Below the pieces are notes generated by a model. It was not told where the DNA came from. It saw only the letters and a program-made list of their open reading frames with translations, and made no database searches. From contig CAXXKX010000002.1 in NCBI GenBank assembly GCA_963676655.2, forward strand, positions 1,240,001 through 1,304,000: a stretch of 64,000 nt of DNA, in the 5' to 3' direction. Of the stretch, positions 34,959-43,822 are shown piece by piece (within the stretch, counting starts at the first letter, position 1; each line of letters starts with the position of its first letter). This stretch comes from G963676655 sp963676655. GTDB taxonomy: Bacteria; Verrucomicrobiota; Lentisphaeria; Victivallales; Victivallaceae. The position numbers and the translations under genes are program-made.

Positions 34959-36812
34959 ATGCTCTCAGTATATGACTATATCGTAATCGGCTTTTACTTC
35001 ATCTTTGTGATGTCCCTCGGCTTTGTTTTCAAACGCTTCAACAAAGGCTCCAAAGACTACTTTGCGGGAGGCCAGCGGATGTGCTGGTGGCTCCTCGGCG
35101 GCAGTCTTTTTATTTCCAATTTCAGTTGCTGGACTTTTACCGGGGCGGCCGGGATGGCTTACCGGTTCGGGTTTCTTATCATGTATGTTTATGTTCTGGA
35201 CGTGGCCGGATATATTATTGGTTATACCTTATTCGCCTCCAGACTGCGTCAAATGAGGCTGATTACCGCGATCGACGGTGTAAGACGGCGATTCGGCAAA
35301 GGCAGTGAACAGTTTTTTAACTGGCTGGGGATTCTGCGCGCGCCGCTGGGCGGCGGCGTCTGGCTCTTCGGGCTGGCGGTTATTTTAACTTCGGTATTTA
35401 TGGGCGGTGACACCTCGGAGGCGGCCAAGTCCAATATGCTTAACTGGATTATTATCCTAACCGGGATTACCGTGCTGATAATGGCGATGCTGGGAGGAAA
35501 CTGGGCGGTCGCCGCCAGTGACTTTATCCAGTTACTGCTGCTGATGACAATTACTGTTGTGACCGCGGTGCTGGCTCTGGTAAAGATTGGCGGTATTGGG
35601 CCGTTTTTCGCGCAGCTGCCGCAAAATTCGTTCAAGATTTTCTATCCTCTGGGTTCGATGAAATATGACTGGCTCTTCCTTATTTCAATGATTCTAGGCA
35701 AGGTTCTGCTGCATAACAATATGATGACCGCGGCAAAATATATTTCCGCGCGAGATTCGGACCATGCCAGAAAATCAACCCTGATCCCGATGATCGGCTA
35801 TGCCTTGCTGCCGGTACTGTGGTTTGTTCCGGTCTGGGCCTCGCATACTCTGGTTCCAGGTTTGACGGAAAAATATCAGGGCGTCATTCAGCATCCGGAA
35901 GAAATGTCGTACATCGTCACCGCTATGCATATTCTTCCGCAGGGACTGCTGGGGTTGCTGGTCGTCGGTCTTTTCGCGGCCACGATGTCCAGTCTCGATA
36001 CGGCGTTCAATAAGAATGCCGGTTATATCGTCTGTAATTTCTACCGGGATATTCTGAGGCCGGAAGCCAGTGACAAAGAGCTGTTTTTGGCCGGGCAGGT
36101 TGCCACGGCCATTTCCGGCAGCGGAGTTATTATCGTAGCGCTGGTTTTGGCAAACATCGGTAAGATATCGATCTTTGATTCATACTTATATTTCGCCGCA
36201 TTTTTCGGGACAGGTTCCGCGGTGGCTTTTCTGTTGGGAATGTTTATAAAAAGGACGCCGCCGTGGGTGGCATGGTCCACCGCACTGCTGTCAATGCTTG
36301 CTTCTTTTATCCTGTTTACCCTGTTGCGTCTGGATTGGACGGCTGAACTGGTTCGTCCAATTCTTGCCGGGACGCCGTTGGCGGCGGTATATGAGTATAT
36401 CATAACCAATCCGTTCTTCATGACCAATCTGGTTATCACTCCGATTTGCGTTGCCTATTTCTTTGTGGTCCGCAGATTTTACAAGCCTGAAAAATACCCG
36501 AAATATGTCGAATCAGTGGAAAAACTGTTTGAGGATATGCGTACTCCGGTTGATTTCAATAAAGAAATTGGCGAGGAAAATGATAACAGTTCCCAGCAGG
36601 CTAAGACTTTAGGTATTTTATCTATGATTTACGGCGGTTTCATCTTTTTGCTGGTCCTGGTGCCGAATCCTTTGAGTGGTCGTCTGGCAATTCTCGGTTG
36701 TTCATCGATTATGCTGTCTGTTGGTGCATTTTTGCTCTACAAGAGCCGGTCAATCGCTTCTCCTCCAAAAAAGGAATGTGAAATCGGGCTAGATGCGGAA
36801 TTGGCGGAATAA
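34959..36812 (+). CDS. Sodium:solute symporter (SSS family)
   Basis: 617 residues with about 13-14 hydrophobic helices. Starts YDYIVIGFYFIFVMSLGFVF, then the SSS motif with GSKDYFAGGQRMCWWLLGGS, and the central TMSSLDTAFNKNAGYI block. AAGGAATTTT precedes ATG 34959. It would import a sugar or uronate with sodium; the position between the lyase regulator and a sulfatase suggests unsaturated uronate or oligosaccharide products. The next gene begins 8 bp beyond the stop. Confidence 0.92.
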   Translation: MLSVYDYIVIGFYFIFVMSLGFVFKRFNKGSKDYFAGGQRMCWWLLGGSLFISNFSCWTFTGAAGMAYRFGFLIMYVYVLDVAGYIIGYTLFASRLRQMRLITAIDGVRRRFGKGSEQFFNWLGILRAPLGGGVWLFGLAVILTSVFMGGDTSEAAKSNMLNWIIILTGITVLIMAMLGGNWAVAASDFIQLLLLMTITVVTAVLALVKIGGIGPFFAQLPQNSFKIFYPLGSMKYDWLFLISMILGKVLLHNNMMTAAKYISARDSDHARKSTLIPMIGYALLPVLWFVPVWASHTLVPGLTEKYQGVIQHPEEMSYIVTAMHILPQGLLGLLVVGLFAATMSSLDTAFNKNAGYIVCNFYRDILRPEASDKELFLAGQVATAISGSGVIIVALVLANIGKISIFDSYLYFAAFFGTGSAVAFLLGMFIKRTPPWVAWSTALLSMLASFILFTLLRLDWTAELVRPILAGTPLAAVYEYIITNPFFMTNLVITPICVAYFFVVRRFYKPEKYPKYVESVEKLFEDMRTPVDFNKEIGEENDNSSQQAKTLGILSMIYGGFIFLLVLVPNPLSGRLAILGCSSIMLSVGAFLLYKSRSIASPPKKECEIGLDAELAE

Positions 36813-36819
36813 ACAGACT

Positions 36820-38241
36820 ATGAATATGATAAAACGACATATCCCGCTTGCGGCAACCGCCGGAACTTTGATTGGGGCGACTTTGACCGGAGCCGAGAAG
36901 CCTAATGTTCTGGCGATATTCGTTGATCAACTCAGCGCGCAGGTGATGAGCAATGCCGGATGCAGCTGGGTCAAGACCCCCGCTCTTGATCGTTTGGCCC
37001 GGGAAGGAGTCAAGTTCAATAATGCCTGCTGCACTTACCCGCTTTGTACACCGGTGCGTGCTTCTTTGTTGACCGGACAGCGTCCGTTTAAGGCTTATCC
37101 TGCCCCTTTGAAATTTACGAATATCGGGAAAATTATGGCCGATAACGGTTACGCCACCGCCTATGTCGGTAAATGGCACGTTGGGAAAACTTTGCTGGAG
37201 GATCATAAAACAGCGGAGTGGTCAGGGTTTGAATTCCGGAAGCCGATGGAAACTGACCCGGATATTGAAAAAGCCGCGATCCGGTATTTGCGGGCAAAAC
37301 GACGTAAGCCGTTCTTTCTTGTCACGTCATTTGTCAATCCGCACGACTGCTGTGAGCTGGCCCGCAAGATTGGCGGCTGGAAAGATAAAAAAAGTATATC
37401 TTTTCATAAAGGCGGTTTGACTCCCGATCTGAACGTTCCGCAGTCTGAAACGCCGCCGCTGCCTGATAACTTTGCGGTCAATCGGCTGCAGCCGGAGGTA
37501 ATGCGCTGTCAGACTCCTGCATCTGGCGACAATAAAATTTCGCTGAGGCCGACCGGTTCGTGGGGAGAAAAAGAGTGGCGGCTTTATCGTCACGGGTATG
37601 CAAAACTGGTGGAGAATGTCGATGCCAGGATCGGGCGGATTCTCAATACTCTGGATAAAATGAAACTGACTGAGAACACGGTTGTAATTTTTCTGAGTGA
37701 TCACGGCGATGGAATAGGGGCTCACGCCTGGAACCAGAAACACGCGTTTTACGAAGAAATCATCCGGGTGCCGCTTATCATCAGGGCTCCGGGCGGTAAA
37801 AAGAACATGCAAAGCAATGTCCTGGTCAATACCGGAATCGACTTTTTGCCGACTGTGGCGGGTTTTGCCGGTATTGCGTGTAAGGGATATCCCGGCATTA
37901 GTTTGAAAAATGTCGTTTACGGGGGAAGTGTGCGTGAACGCAGTTATATTGTCGGTGAATTTATGCGTAACGCTCAAGGAATTGGTTTGGCCAGGCATCC
38001 AAAGGATGCTGAATTCGAACGTATAAAAAAATACGCGGATGCCGAAGCCAGATTTGTCCGGACCAAACACTGGAAATATGTCATCTACAATCAGGGGAAC
38101 AATCCTGAAATGCTTTTTGATCTTAATAACGACCCCGGCGAACTGCATAATTTAATTAATGCGCCGGACTCCCGGGACGTATTGCCAAAGATGCGGCAGT
38201 ATCTGCGGCAATACAAACAGCAAAGCGGAGACCCTTTCTGA
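36820..38241 (+). CDS. Secreted sulfatase with CTPVR motif (S1)
   Basis: Start taken at ATG 36820, giving a signal peptide (MNMIKRHIPLAATAGTLIGA, cleavage after LTGA). The longer form from 36793 would overlap the symporter gene and spoil it. 473 residues. Core begins KPNVLAIFVDQLSA (Asp36). The formylglycine motif reads CTPVR (Cys76-Arg80), with Val where Ser or Ala is usual, followed by SLLTGQRP. GKWHVGKT and FLSDHGDGIGAH are also present. Exported enzyme acting on a sulfated polymer or oligomer, probably that cut by the heparinase-like lyase. Confidence 0.9.
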   Translation: MNMIKRHIPLAATAGTLIGATLTGAEKPNVLAIFVDQLSAQVMSNAGCSWVKTPALDRLAREGVKFNNACCTYPLCTPVRASLLTGQRPFKAYPAPLKFTNIGKIMADNGYATAYVGKWHVGKTLLEDHKTAEWSGFEFRKPMETDPDIEKAAIRYLRAKRRKPFFLVTSFVNPHDCCELARKIGGWKDKKSISFHKGGLTPDLNVPQSETPPLPDNFAVNRLQPEVMRCQTPASGDNKISLRPTGSWGEKEWRLYRHGYAKLVENVDARIGRILNTLDKMKLTENTVVIFLSDHGDGIGAHAWNQKHAFYEEIIRVPLIIRAPGGKKNMQSNVLVNTGIDFLPTVAGFAGIACKGYPGISLKNVVYGGSVRERSYIVGEFMRNAQGIGLARHPKDAEFERIKKYADAEARFVRTKHWKYVIYNQGNNPEMLFDLNNDPGELHNLINAPDSRDVLPKMRQYLRQYKQQSGDPF

Positions 38242-38398
38242 TAGCGGAGCTAAAAGCATCCCTGAAAGACCGCGTCTTTAAGCCGAAGTTATTTCAGGTT
38301 GCTGAAACTGAACGATGCGATCATGAACAGAAAAAAATAATAAATTCCAAATCAGCCAACAACACTTCTAAAGATATTAGGTTGCGGCCTTTGTACAT

Positions 38399-38926
38399 TT
38401 ACAACACTCCTCGCAACTTTTTAAATGCTTTGAAAATTTCACTCCATAGTCGCAAAGTCATAATAATCTCAAAATTTATGAGCAATCCGAAGTTATGATT
38501 GTAAATTTCATATAACAAATTATTGGCTTCAGTTGGAATACTATGTCTTTGCTTCCTTAGATAACTAACAATATAACCGATAGTAAGCAAAAATTCATCA
38601 TTAGAATTTTTCTTTAGGACAAAGGATGTGCAGGGAGGTTGAGATTCTATTTGTTTTGAGAAAAAATGTATTTTATCTGACATAATACTAATAATATCTC
38701 CATCCAAAGAATTGCTAATACACTTCAGCACGCACAAGATGTAATTGATCACCTCGTTATTGTAAGTGTTTGCCAATTTCTGTTTCAATAAAGCAATGTC
38801 ATTTTTATATGTGTCATCAATAAAACGCAATGTATCGCATGCATCGCATACATACTGTTCTCCATGATCACCTTCCAGCAAGTCAATCATTTCGGTTAAG
38901 TTAATTCTAGGTTCATTGGTGCTCAC
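38399..38926 (-). CDS. Hypothetical protein, AT-rich
   Basis: 175 residues, mostly helical, no signal or membrane segment, with three Cys near the N-terminus and centre (VCDACDTL). No family recognised. It has low GC like the genes that follow on the minus strand and lies at the end of the accessory block. Ribosome site is weak (AGCTG-like). Could be an immunity-type or orphan accessory protein; nothing in the sequence proves it. Confidence 0.55.
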   Translation of the reverse strand: MSTNEPRINLTEMIDLLEGDHGEQYVCDACDTLRFIDDTYKNDIALLKQKLANTYNNEVINYILCVLKCISNSLDGDIISIMSDKIHFFSKQIESQPPCTSFVLKKNSNDEFLLTIGYIVSYLRKQRHSIPTEANNLLYEIYNHNFGLLINFEIIMTLRLWSEIFKAFKKLRGVL

Positions 38927-39007
38927 AATACAGCTCCAGTTATTCAGGGCATTGGGTTATTTGGAGGTGCCCCCATATAAAACGCCAAACTGAGTATCCC
39001 CGATGCT

Positions 39008-39514
39008 TCACTTAACTACATCAACTAAAGACTCTAAAGTCCCTTTAACCACACTGGAAACTTCTTGAAGTTTTTTTAGCTCAGCATCTGTTCCAGGCTC
39101 CAATAAACCATTTTTACCTTTAAACATCTCTATATATTGAGCATTTTTAAGAATCATAAGAGCATTTAGATTGCCTTGATTAAAGGAAAACTCAACTTTG
39201 TATTCATCCGAAGGATATGTAGAAAAATAAGTAGTTTCTTCATGCTTTATCAATTGCACTAAAAGTTGTTTTTTTATAAAAACTTTTTGCTCAATAAAAT
39301 CTTTTGATTCATTTTCATAACAATTTTTTGCCGTTACTAATATCTTGCCTCCATTTCGAGAATAAACGGTTTTATAAATTTTCCAATGCTTTATGCCTGT
39401 CTGTTCAATGTTTTCAACTTTAGTCAATTTTTTACTAACAACGTCTTCCGATATTACACATCCATGCAGTAATGGAAGTAATACAATTATATATTTTATA
39501 TTTTTCTTAGTCAT
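39008..39514 (-). CDS. Putative lipoprotein, paralog of the one at 42.9 kb
   Basis: Start ATG 39514 overlaps the stop of the gene before it (ATGA), which decides it over an upstream in-frame codon. 168 residues. The N-terminus MTKKNIKYIIVLLPLLHGC looks like a lipoprotein signal with Cys19, though His at -2 is atypical. The mature part aligns by eye with the 42.9-kb lipoprotein: YSRNGGKIL, then KVFIKKQLLVQLIKHEETTYF, then FNQGNLNALMI, then EMFKGKNGLL. Family unknown. Likely outside the cytoplasm. Confidence 0.65.
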   Translation of the reverse strand: MTKKNIKYIIVLLPLLHGCVISEDVVSKKLTKVENIEQTGIKHWKIYKTVYSRNGGKILVTAKNCYENESKDFIEQKVFIKKQLLVQLIKHEETTYFSTYPSDEYKVEFSFNQGNLNALMILKNAQYIEMFKGKNGLLEPGTDAELKKLQEVSSVVKGTLESLVDVVK

Positions 39515-40008
39515 TTTTCTACTCCAAAGATACAAGTATGCTTCCGGGCATTTTCAAAATCCTCTTTTCTCCTAAATGGATATATTGAAACATCTCCTTG
39601 TTCTTCATAAGGTAAACTTTCTAAAGATTTAAGCTTTTTAGAGAATAATTTGAAAGTTAGTAGATCAATATGAAAAAGTAAAAAGTCTAATAAAATGGTA
39701 TCCTGCCATTCATATTGCAGTGTGGTATTTAAAAAAAGAATAGTCCTGGCAGCAAATTCTTTTGGAGGATGAGAATCAGGATAATCAGGATCATAAGCAT
39801 TAAAAATCATCGCCCATATCGCATCCACTGTTTTGTCCCCGCCTGAACCATCTTTATCAAACTCAATATATTCATGCCACGTTATGATGCCTGTAGCAAG
39901 ATTTCTGATATGATGCGCCAATTTTTTTCGTGCATCTATATTAACTGTCGGGATTTTAAATTTTCTCTTCATGTTTTTATCAATCATCCATTGATCTACA
40001 TTTTTCAT
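39511..40008 (-). CDS. Hypothetical protein, coupled to the lipoprotein gene
   Basis: 165 residues, soluble and mixed alpha/beta, with notable stretch EYIEFDKDGSGGDKTVDAIW (acidic, Gly-rich loop) and many aromatic residues. No recognised family. The stop overlaps the lipoprotein start by four bases, so the pair is translated together. This small soluble protein/lipoprotein pair could work as a unit; no function can be assigned. Confidence 0.6.
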   Translation of the reverse strand: MKNVDQWMIDKNMKRKFKIPTVNIDARKKLAHHIRNLATGIITWHEYIEFDKDGSGGDKTVDAIWAMIFNAYDPDYPDSHPPKEFAARTILFLNTTLQYEWQDTILLDFLLFHIDLLTFKLFSKKLKSLESLPYEEQGDVSIYPFRRKEDFENARKHTCIFGVEK

Positions 40009-40064
40009 TCCCGTGCTCTTATAATGCGCATAAAGGAGCTGCCTCGCTTGGCAGGCCCTTATCT

Positions 40065-40160
40065 GGAATCATCTCAATCAAAATATACAGCTTAATCTCT
40101 GGCATTGCAAATGATGCAAGCAATTACCCCAATTCTCCTCAACTTCCTTAAAATCAATAA
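40065..40160. repeat. Dispersed spacer repeat, copy 2
   Basis: AATCATCTCAATCAAAATAT, then GGCATTGCAAATGATGCAAG and CTTAAAATCAATAAA, followed at 40163 by a CTTTAAGGCCATAAAGAGTC element also seen near 43717 and 45704. Confidence 0.75.
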
Positions 40161-40257
40161 ATGAATCTTTAAGGCCATAAAGAGTCAAATTGAAAAGCAA
40201 TTTTAAGTTACTAATTAATAAAAAAATAGGCATCCCCCCTAAAAAGTTTCCACATAA

Positions 40258-40578
40258 TCAATCTTGTGGCAATTCAGAAGGCTTGTCTGGTTCGGGAAGA
40301 CCTTTTTTGACAGGATATACAAGGCGAGCAATTACACAGCTAAGCGCCAGATAAAATGATACATGAGCAACCGTAAAAATTATTACTATGAAAAAGCGAT
40401 TATTTAATATCATACTTAGAAACTTTGTAATCATTATGGCCCAAAAGCATAAAACTTGCATAATTAAAAATGGCTCTTCACCTTTAGGACATGCCCATGG
40501 AAAAAGTACAATAGGCAAAAAACAACTTGTAAATACAATCCATTTGATTAGTCTTATTCTTTTATGCTTTGTATCCAT
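40258..40578 (-). CDS. Small membrane protein, unrecognised
   Basis: ATG 40578 is preceded by GGAGGAATT, which settles it over an in-frame ATG 42 bases upstream. 106 residues with three hydrophobic segments: about 10-26 (IKWIVFTSCFLPIVLFPW), 34-52 and 58-82. The short polar tail ends in KKGLPEPDKPSELPQD. No family recognised. It stands alone between repeat copies 2 and 3. Confidence 0.6.
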   Translation of the reverse strand: MDTKHKRIRLIKWIVFTSCFLPIVLFPWACPKGEEPFLIMQVLCFWAIMITKFLSMILNNRFFIVIIFTVAHVSFYLALSCVIARLVYPVKKGLPEPDKPSELPQD

Positions 40579-40670
40579 AATTCCTCCTGCATCAAAACTA
40601 TACCTTATTTTCCATTCCAATGCTCTTATTAATGTGCATTAGATGGACTCGGTTGGCAGACACTTATCCG

Positions 40671-40727
40671 AAATCATCTCAAGCAAATATACCCCTTTGC
40701 ATCTGTCATTACAAATGATGCAAGCAG
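40671..40727. repeat. Dispersed spacer repeat, copy 3 (short)
   Basis: AAATCATCTCAAGCAAATAT, then ACCCCTTTGCATCTGTCATT and ACAAATGATGCAAGCAGTT; the AAAATCAATAAA end is missing here. Confidence 0.75.
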
Positions 40728-40796
40728 TTCCTGGAGTTTATTTACGGATGACTTTTCCAGAATTATCCTGCTTTAGTTTTGTTATTTTCTGTCGGC

Positions 40797-41963
40797 TTAC
40801 TTATTACACTTTCTTTGGTCAAACGATATTTGTTTTGTGTCAAAACGTTTAATCAATGGGGCACTCCGCTCCCGTTCCAATACATGATCAAGGTCTTCCT
40901 TGCCGGCAACGTACTTCTCCAGAAAAGCAATCGAATATTTCCGGATAACCTCAAACTGCTCCTCGTTGCCACTCAACCTCTTCGCTGCCAGAGTCCTGGA
41001 AAAACGGTTATTGAAGGAAAAATGCGTTGCTCCCATGATCTCCAGAAAATATTTCGGTACCGACACGTTTCTAAATATCTTAGCTGAAAGTGCCGCCATT
41101 GTTTCGTTTCCTCGCAACTCGTTCTTCTCGCGCTCGCCCATGAACAAAAGGGAGGGGACAGACACCCGCTTGAGTTCGTCTTCGGTAAATAAATACCCCC
41201 CGGCGCCTGTCGAAAAGAGCAGGACGCCTTTGATGCGCTGATCGAGGCGTTCGGGGATCGTTCCGCAGAGTCCAAGAGCCGTGTATCCTCCAAAGGAGTG
41301 TCCGCCGACGGCAATGCGGGCCTGGTCGATCAACTTGTTAAACATCCTGGAAGCTATCAGCCCGTCCAGCGTGCAACGCATCTCATCCAGCCGATAGAGG
41401 TACTTGCTGCGGTCTTCGGGTGTGGACGCAGCGATCTGATTGGCATCCCGGATAAAGGATGATAAGTCGAATTTCCAATGTGCTGCAGTTCGAGTTCCGG
41501 TCCGGATGCGGGTGAAAAAATAACGGTCATGATGATCGGGTGCAGCCACGATCCACCCGCGAGCGGCGAGGGCCTCGGTGAAGAATACCGCGTTGAGGCC
41601 GCTGCCGCCGTAGCCGTGAGAAAAGACCAGCAAGGGATACGGGCCGTTTTGAACATCAGGAGGAGCATCAACTGCGACGTTACCATAAGTTGGTCCTCCG
41701 TAATTGTACGACTTTGGCCTTGCTTTAGTCGGATACCAGACAGCCACAGTGAGTAGCTTGGATTGTCCGTTGTTTCGGCACTCGATATCAAGCACACGAT
41801 ATCCGACGTTGAACTTCCTTTGGGCCTTGTCCGTCCTGACACTTGAACTCTGACAGCCGAACATGCCGAAAATAACAACGACACTAAACAGGCATAATCC
41901 TGAAATATAAATCGGTTTTGATTGTCGCATCTTCATACTTTCTTGTTGTTTTTCATTGTCCAT
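40797..41963 (-). CDS. Alpha/beta hydrolase lipoprotein (PAF-acetylhydrolase/dienelactone-type)
   Basis: 388 residues. A lipoprotein signal (ISGLCLFSVVVIFGMFGC) is preceded by a short charged stretch; starts at codon 10 or 12 would give a more usual signal length, so the start is uncertain. The hydrolase core has LLVFSHGYGGSG, AAPDHHD, the nucleophile elbow GGHSFGGYT, a likely acid in LLFMGEREKNE and His in MGATHFSF. Resembles the PAF-acetylhydrolase II/chlorophyllase group, which acts on lipid or small esters. Richer in GC than its neighbours, hinting at a different origin. It starts 3 bp after the gene upstream. Confidence 0.82.
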   Translation of the reverse strand: MDNEKQQESMKMRQSKPIYISGLCLFSVVVIFGMFGCQSSSVRTDKAQRKFNVGYRVLDIECRNNGQSKLLTVAVWYPTKARPKSYNYGGPTYGNVAVDAPPDVQNGPYPLLVFSHGYGGSGLNAVFFTEALAARGWIVAAPDHHDRYFFTRIRTGTRTAAHWKFDLSSFIRDANQIAASTPEDRSKYLYRLDEMRCTLDGLIASRMFNKLIDQARIAVGGHSFGGYTALGLCGTIPERLDQRIKGVLLFSTGAGGYLFTEDELKRVSVPSLLFMGEREKNELRGNETMAALSAKIFRNVSVPKYFLEIMGATHFSFNNRFSRTLAAKRLSGNEEQFEVIRKYSIAFLEKYVAGKEDLDHVLERERSAPLIKRFDTKQISFDQRKCNK

Positions 41964-41966
41964 ATT

Positions 41967-42638
41967 TCAGTGTGTCTTCTCGTTTTTAGAAATTTTTGTA
42001 GGAAGTGGAGATGGAGTGTTTGTTTCACTCGACTTCGTATTCTCCTGAATGAAGTTATTTGATACGTTACGTCTCTGTATAACAAAATATACAAGATAAA
42101 ATACGATAACGCATATGCATATTACAGTTCCAATCGGAAAACTTTTTTCAGGTCTCCAACTTAGACGGTCTATTTTATCAATTTGATTCTCACTTAAGTG
42201 GTTATTCTTTTTTAATATTTTTAAATATTTATTCCTGTTAAAGCGTATAAGTCCTTTATATTGAAAGCCCACGATGATATTATTTTTATCAAAATACAGA
42301 TGGAGCCGTTCTGTGGAAAGGGTATATATTTCAGAATAGTAGATATAGTAATAGCTTTGCTTTTTATCGTTGAATCTAATCGTTAATGGCCTGTTCTTTA
42401 TATTTTGTAAGCTTTTCATTTCAACACCTGGAGTAAAAGGAATGATTTTTTTTATGCTATCAATATCCGCCCCAGGTTTTATCATATATAGATAGTCTCC
42501 AATTTGTTTATCCTTTGCAAGTTCAATCTTTTGAGGCCAATCAACCAAAAAATAAGACATATTATACATTATAACAACAATTGTTGAAACAATGAGCATA
42601 AGTTTTATAACAAGTCTCTTTTTATGGGCAGCAATCAT
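41967..42638 (-). CDS. Hypothetical membrane protein
   Basis: 223 residues. One hydrophobic helix near the N-terminus (about 9-31, LVIKLMLIVSTIVVIMYNMS), a polar AT-rich central domain with many Tyr, Ile and Lys, a second helix at about 168-188 (IGTVICICVIVFYLVYFVIQ) and a Ser/Thr/Pro-rich tail. No family recognised. Directly upstream of, and nearly touching, the hydrolase lipoprotein gene, so probably one transcript. Confidence 0.6.
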   Translation of the reverse strand: MIAAHKKRLVIKLMLIVSTIVVIMYNMSYFLVDWPQKIELAKDKQIGDYLYMIKPGADIDSIKKIIPFTPGVEMKSLQNIKNRPLTIRFNDKKQSYYYIYYSEIYTLSTERLHLYFDKNNIIVGFQYKGLIRFNRNKYLKILKKNNHLSENQIDKIDRLSWRPEKSFPIGTVICICVIVFYLVYFVIQRRNVSNNFIQENTKSSETNTPSPLPTKISKNEKTH

Positions 42639-42762
42639 AGTTATGTTGTCAGGGGGTGTTTATCAGGGGGCTGCCCCGATGTTGAATAGTTTTTTGAACC
42701 ATGATAAGTCATAAATTTACCTGAAAATATCACTTATATTGATTTTTTGATGTTTGAATTTC

Positions 42763-42858
42763 GATTTAAGCTTTTTCAATAATCATCTCAAGCAAATATA
42801 CCCTTTCGTATCTGTCATTACAAATAATGCAGGCAGTTACCTCAAAACCAATAAAAAA
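42763..42858. repeat. Dispersed spacer repeat, copy 4
   Basis: GATTTAAGCTTTTTCAAT, AATCATCTCAAGCAAATATA, TCATTACAAATAATGCAGGC and ACCAATAAAAAA. About 100 bp to its left (42662-42762) also resembles the same position of copy 5 (CCCGATGTTGAA, GTTTTTTGAAC, CTTATAT). Confidence 0.75.
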
Positions 42859-42890
42859 ACAGGGCCAGATACCGAAGGCATAACGCCCTT

Positions 42891-43418
42891 TTATCTCTCT
42901 GATTTTTTATTATTATATTCAATACGTTCTAATTCATTTTCTAAAGATTTCAGGACATCTTCTTCTGAAATGGGAATCAATATTCCTTTTTTTACTTTAA
43001 ATATTTCCATGCGATTGCTTTGTTTATCCTCAACAGAAATACCAGACAAACTTCCTTTATTAAAAGCAAAAGTAAGTGAAATATTGTTTAAGGATGAAGC
43101 ATGACAGAACTCTGTAATTTGTTTATATTTGGTGAATTGTAGCACTGTCTCATTTTTTATTAATACTTTCTGGTGGACAAAAGTAGGTTCTTTATCAAAT
43201 ATGCCCGAGTCATTTTCTTCGTATTTTTTTTGAATTTCTAAAATCTTATTGCCATTACGATAATAATTTGTTTTTTCAATAATCCTTCTATCCTCTTTCG
43301 TGGGCGAAATAACCTTTGATTCTTTTTTCAGACCAGTATCATTTTTCTTTGTTTTGGTAGTGCTACATCCAATAATTAAGATCATCAGCGAAGCGAATAA
43401 AAATTTTTTATTATACAT
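42891..43418 (-). CDS. Putative lipoprotein, paralog of the one at 39.0 kb
   Basis: 175 residues with a lipoprotein signal (MYNKKFLFASLMILIIGC, Cys18; lipobox LIIGC). The mature part shares its order of blocks with the 39.0-kb protein: YYRNGNKIL, then QKVLIKNETVLQFTKYKQIT, then FNKGSLSGISV, then MEIFKVKKGIL. Highly charged, no enzyme motif seen, family unknown. It stands alone between repeat copies 4 and 5. Confidence 0.65.
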   Translation of the reverse strand: MYNKKFLFASLMILIIGCSTTKTKKNDTGLKKESKVISPTKEDRRIIEKTNYYRNGNKILEIQKKYEENDSGIFDKEPTFVHQKVLIKNETVLQFTKYKQITEFCHASSLNNISLTFAFNKGSLSGISVEDKQSNRMEIFKVKKGILIPISEEDVLKSLENELERIEYNNKKSER

Positions 43419-43604
43419 ATTCTCTTAACTCCATAAACGATGAATAAGATTAATACTTTCCTGTGTTTTCTCTGATATATTGACATCGGCGAGGGCAAGC
43501 GATTCATTAGGGGGGGACCCGATGTTGAACCGTTTTTTGAACTAAAGCAAATCATAAAATCACCCCAAAACACCTCTTATATCTATTTTTGCCGTAAAAA
43601 ATTT

Positions 43605-43712
43605 GATTTAAGCTTTTTCCGGTATCATCTCAATCAAAATATACAGCTTAATCTCCAGCATTACAAATGATGCAAGAAAGATCCTCAACTCCCTTGAAAT
43701 CAATGAATACCC
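43605..43712. repeat. Dispersed spacer repeat, copy 5
   Basis: GATTTAAGCTTTTTCCGG, ATCATCTCAATCAAAATATA, GCATTACAAATGATGCAAG and TTGAAATCAATGAAT, followed by ATAGCTTTGAGGTCGTAAAA. Confidence 0.75.
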
Positions 43713-43767
43713 TAGGAAAATAGCTTTGAGGTCGTAAAAAATCAAATCTTGAACAAAGTTCAAGTAT

Positions 43768-43799
43768 AAAAAAAGGGGCAGCCCTGGAAGGCAGACCCC
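43768..43799 (-). terminator. Probable terminator of the DUF3604/PHP gene
   Basis: GGGG/CCCC and inner GCC/GGC pairing (43775-43799), followed on the minus strand by seven T; 24 bp after the stop. Confidence 0.65.
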
Positions 43800-43822
43800 G
43801 AATATTTTTTCGTCTCAAAAAA

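Larger units (their letters stand above)
43419..43822. other. Intergenic with repeat copy 5 and a terminator
   Basis: Apart from the repeat (43605-43712 with its left extension from 43507) and the terminator at 43768-43799, nothing gene-like is visible. Confidence 0.5.

Noticed and set aside
38399..43822. True integron
   Set aside because: The spacing of repeats and gene units is suggestive, but no integrase gene and no RYYYAAC/GTTRRRY core pair could be found; kept only as a cassette-like block.
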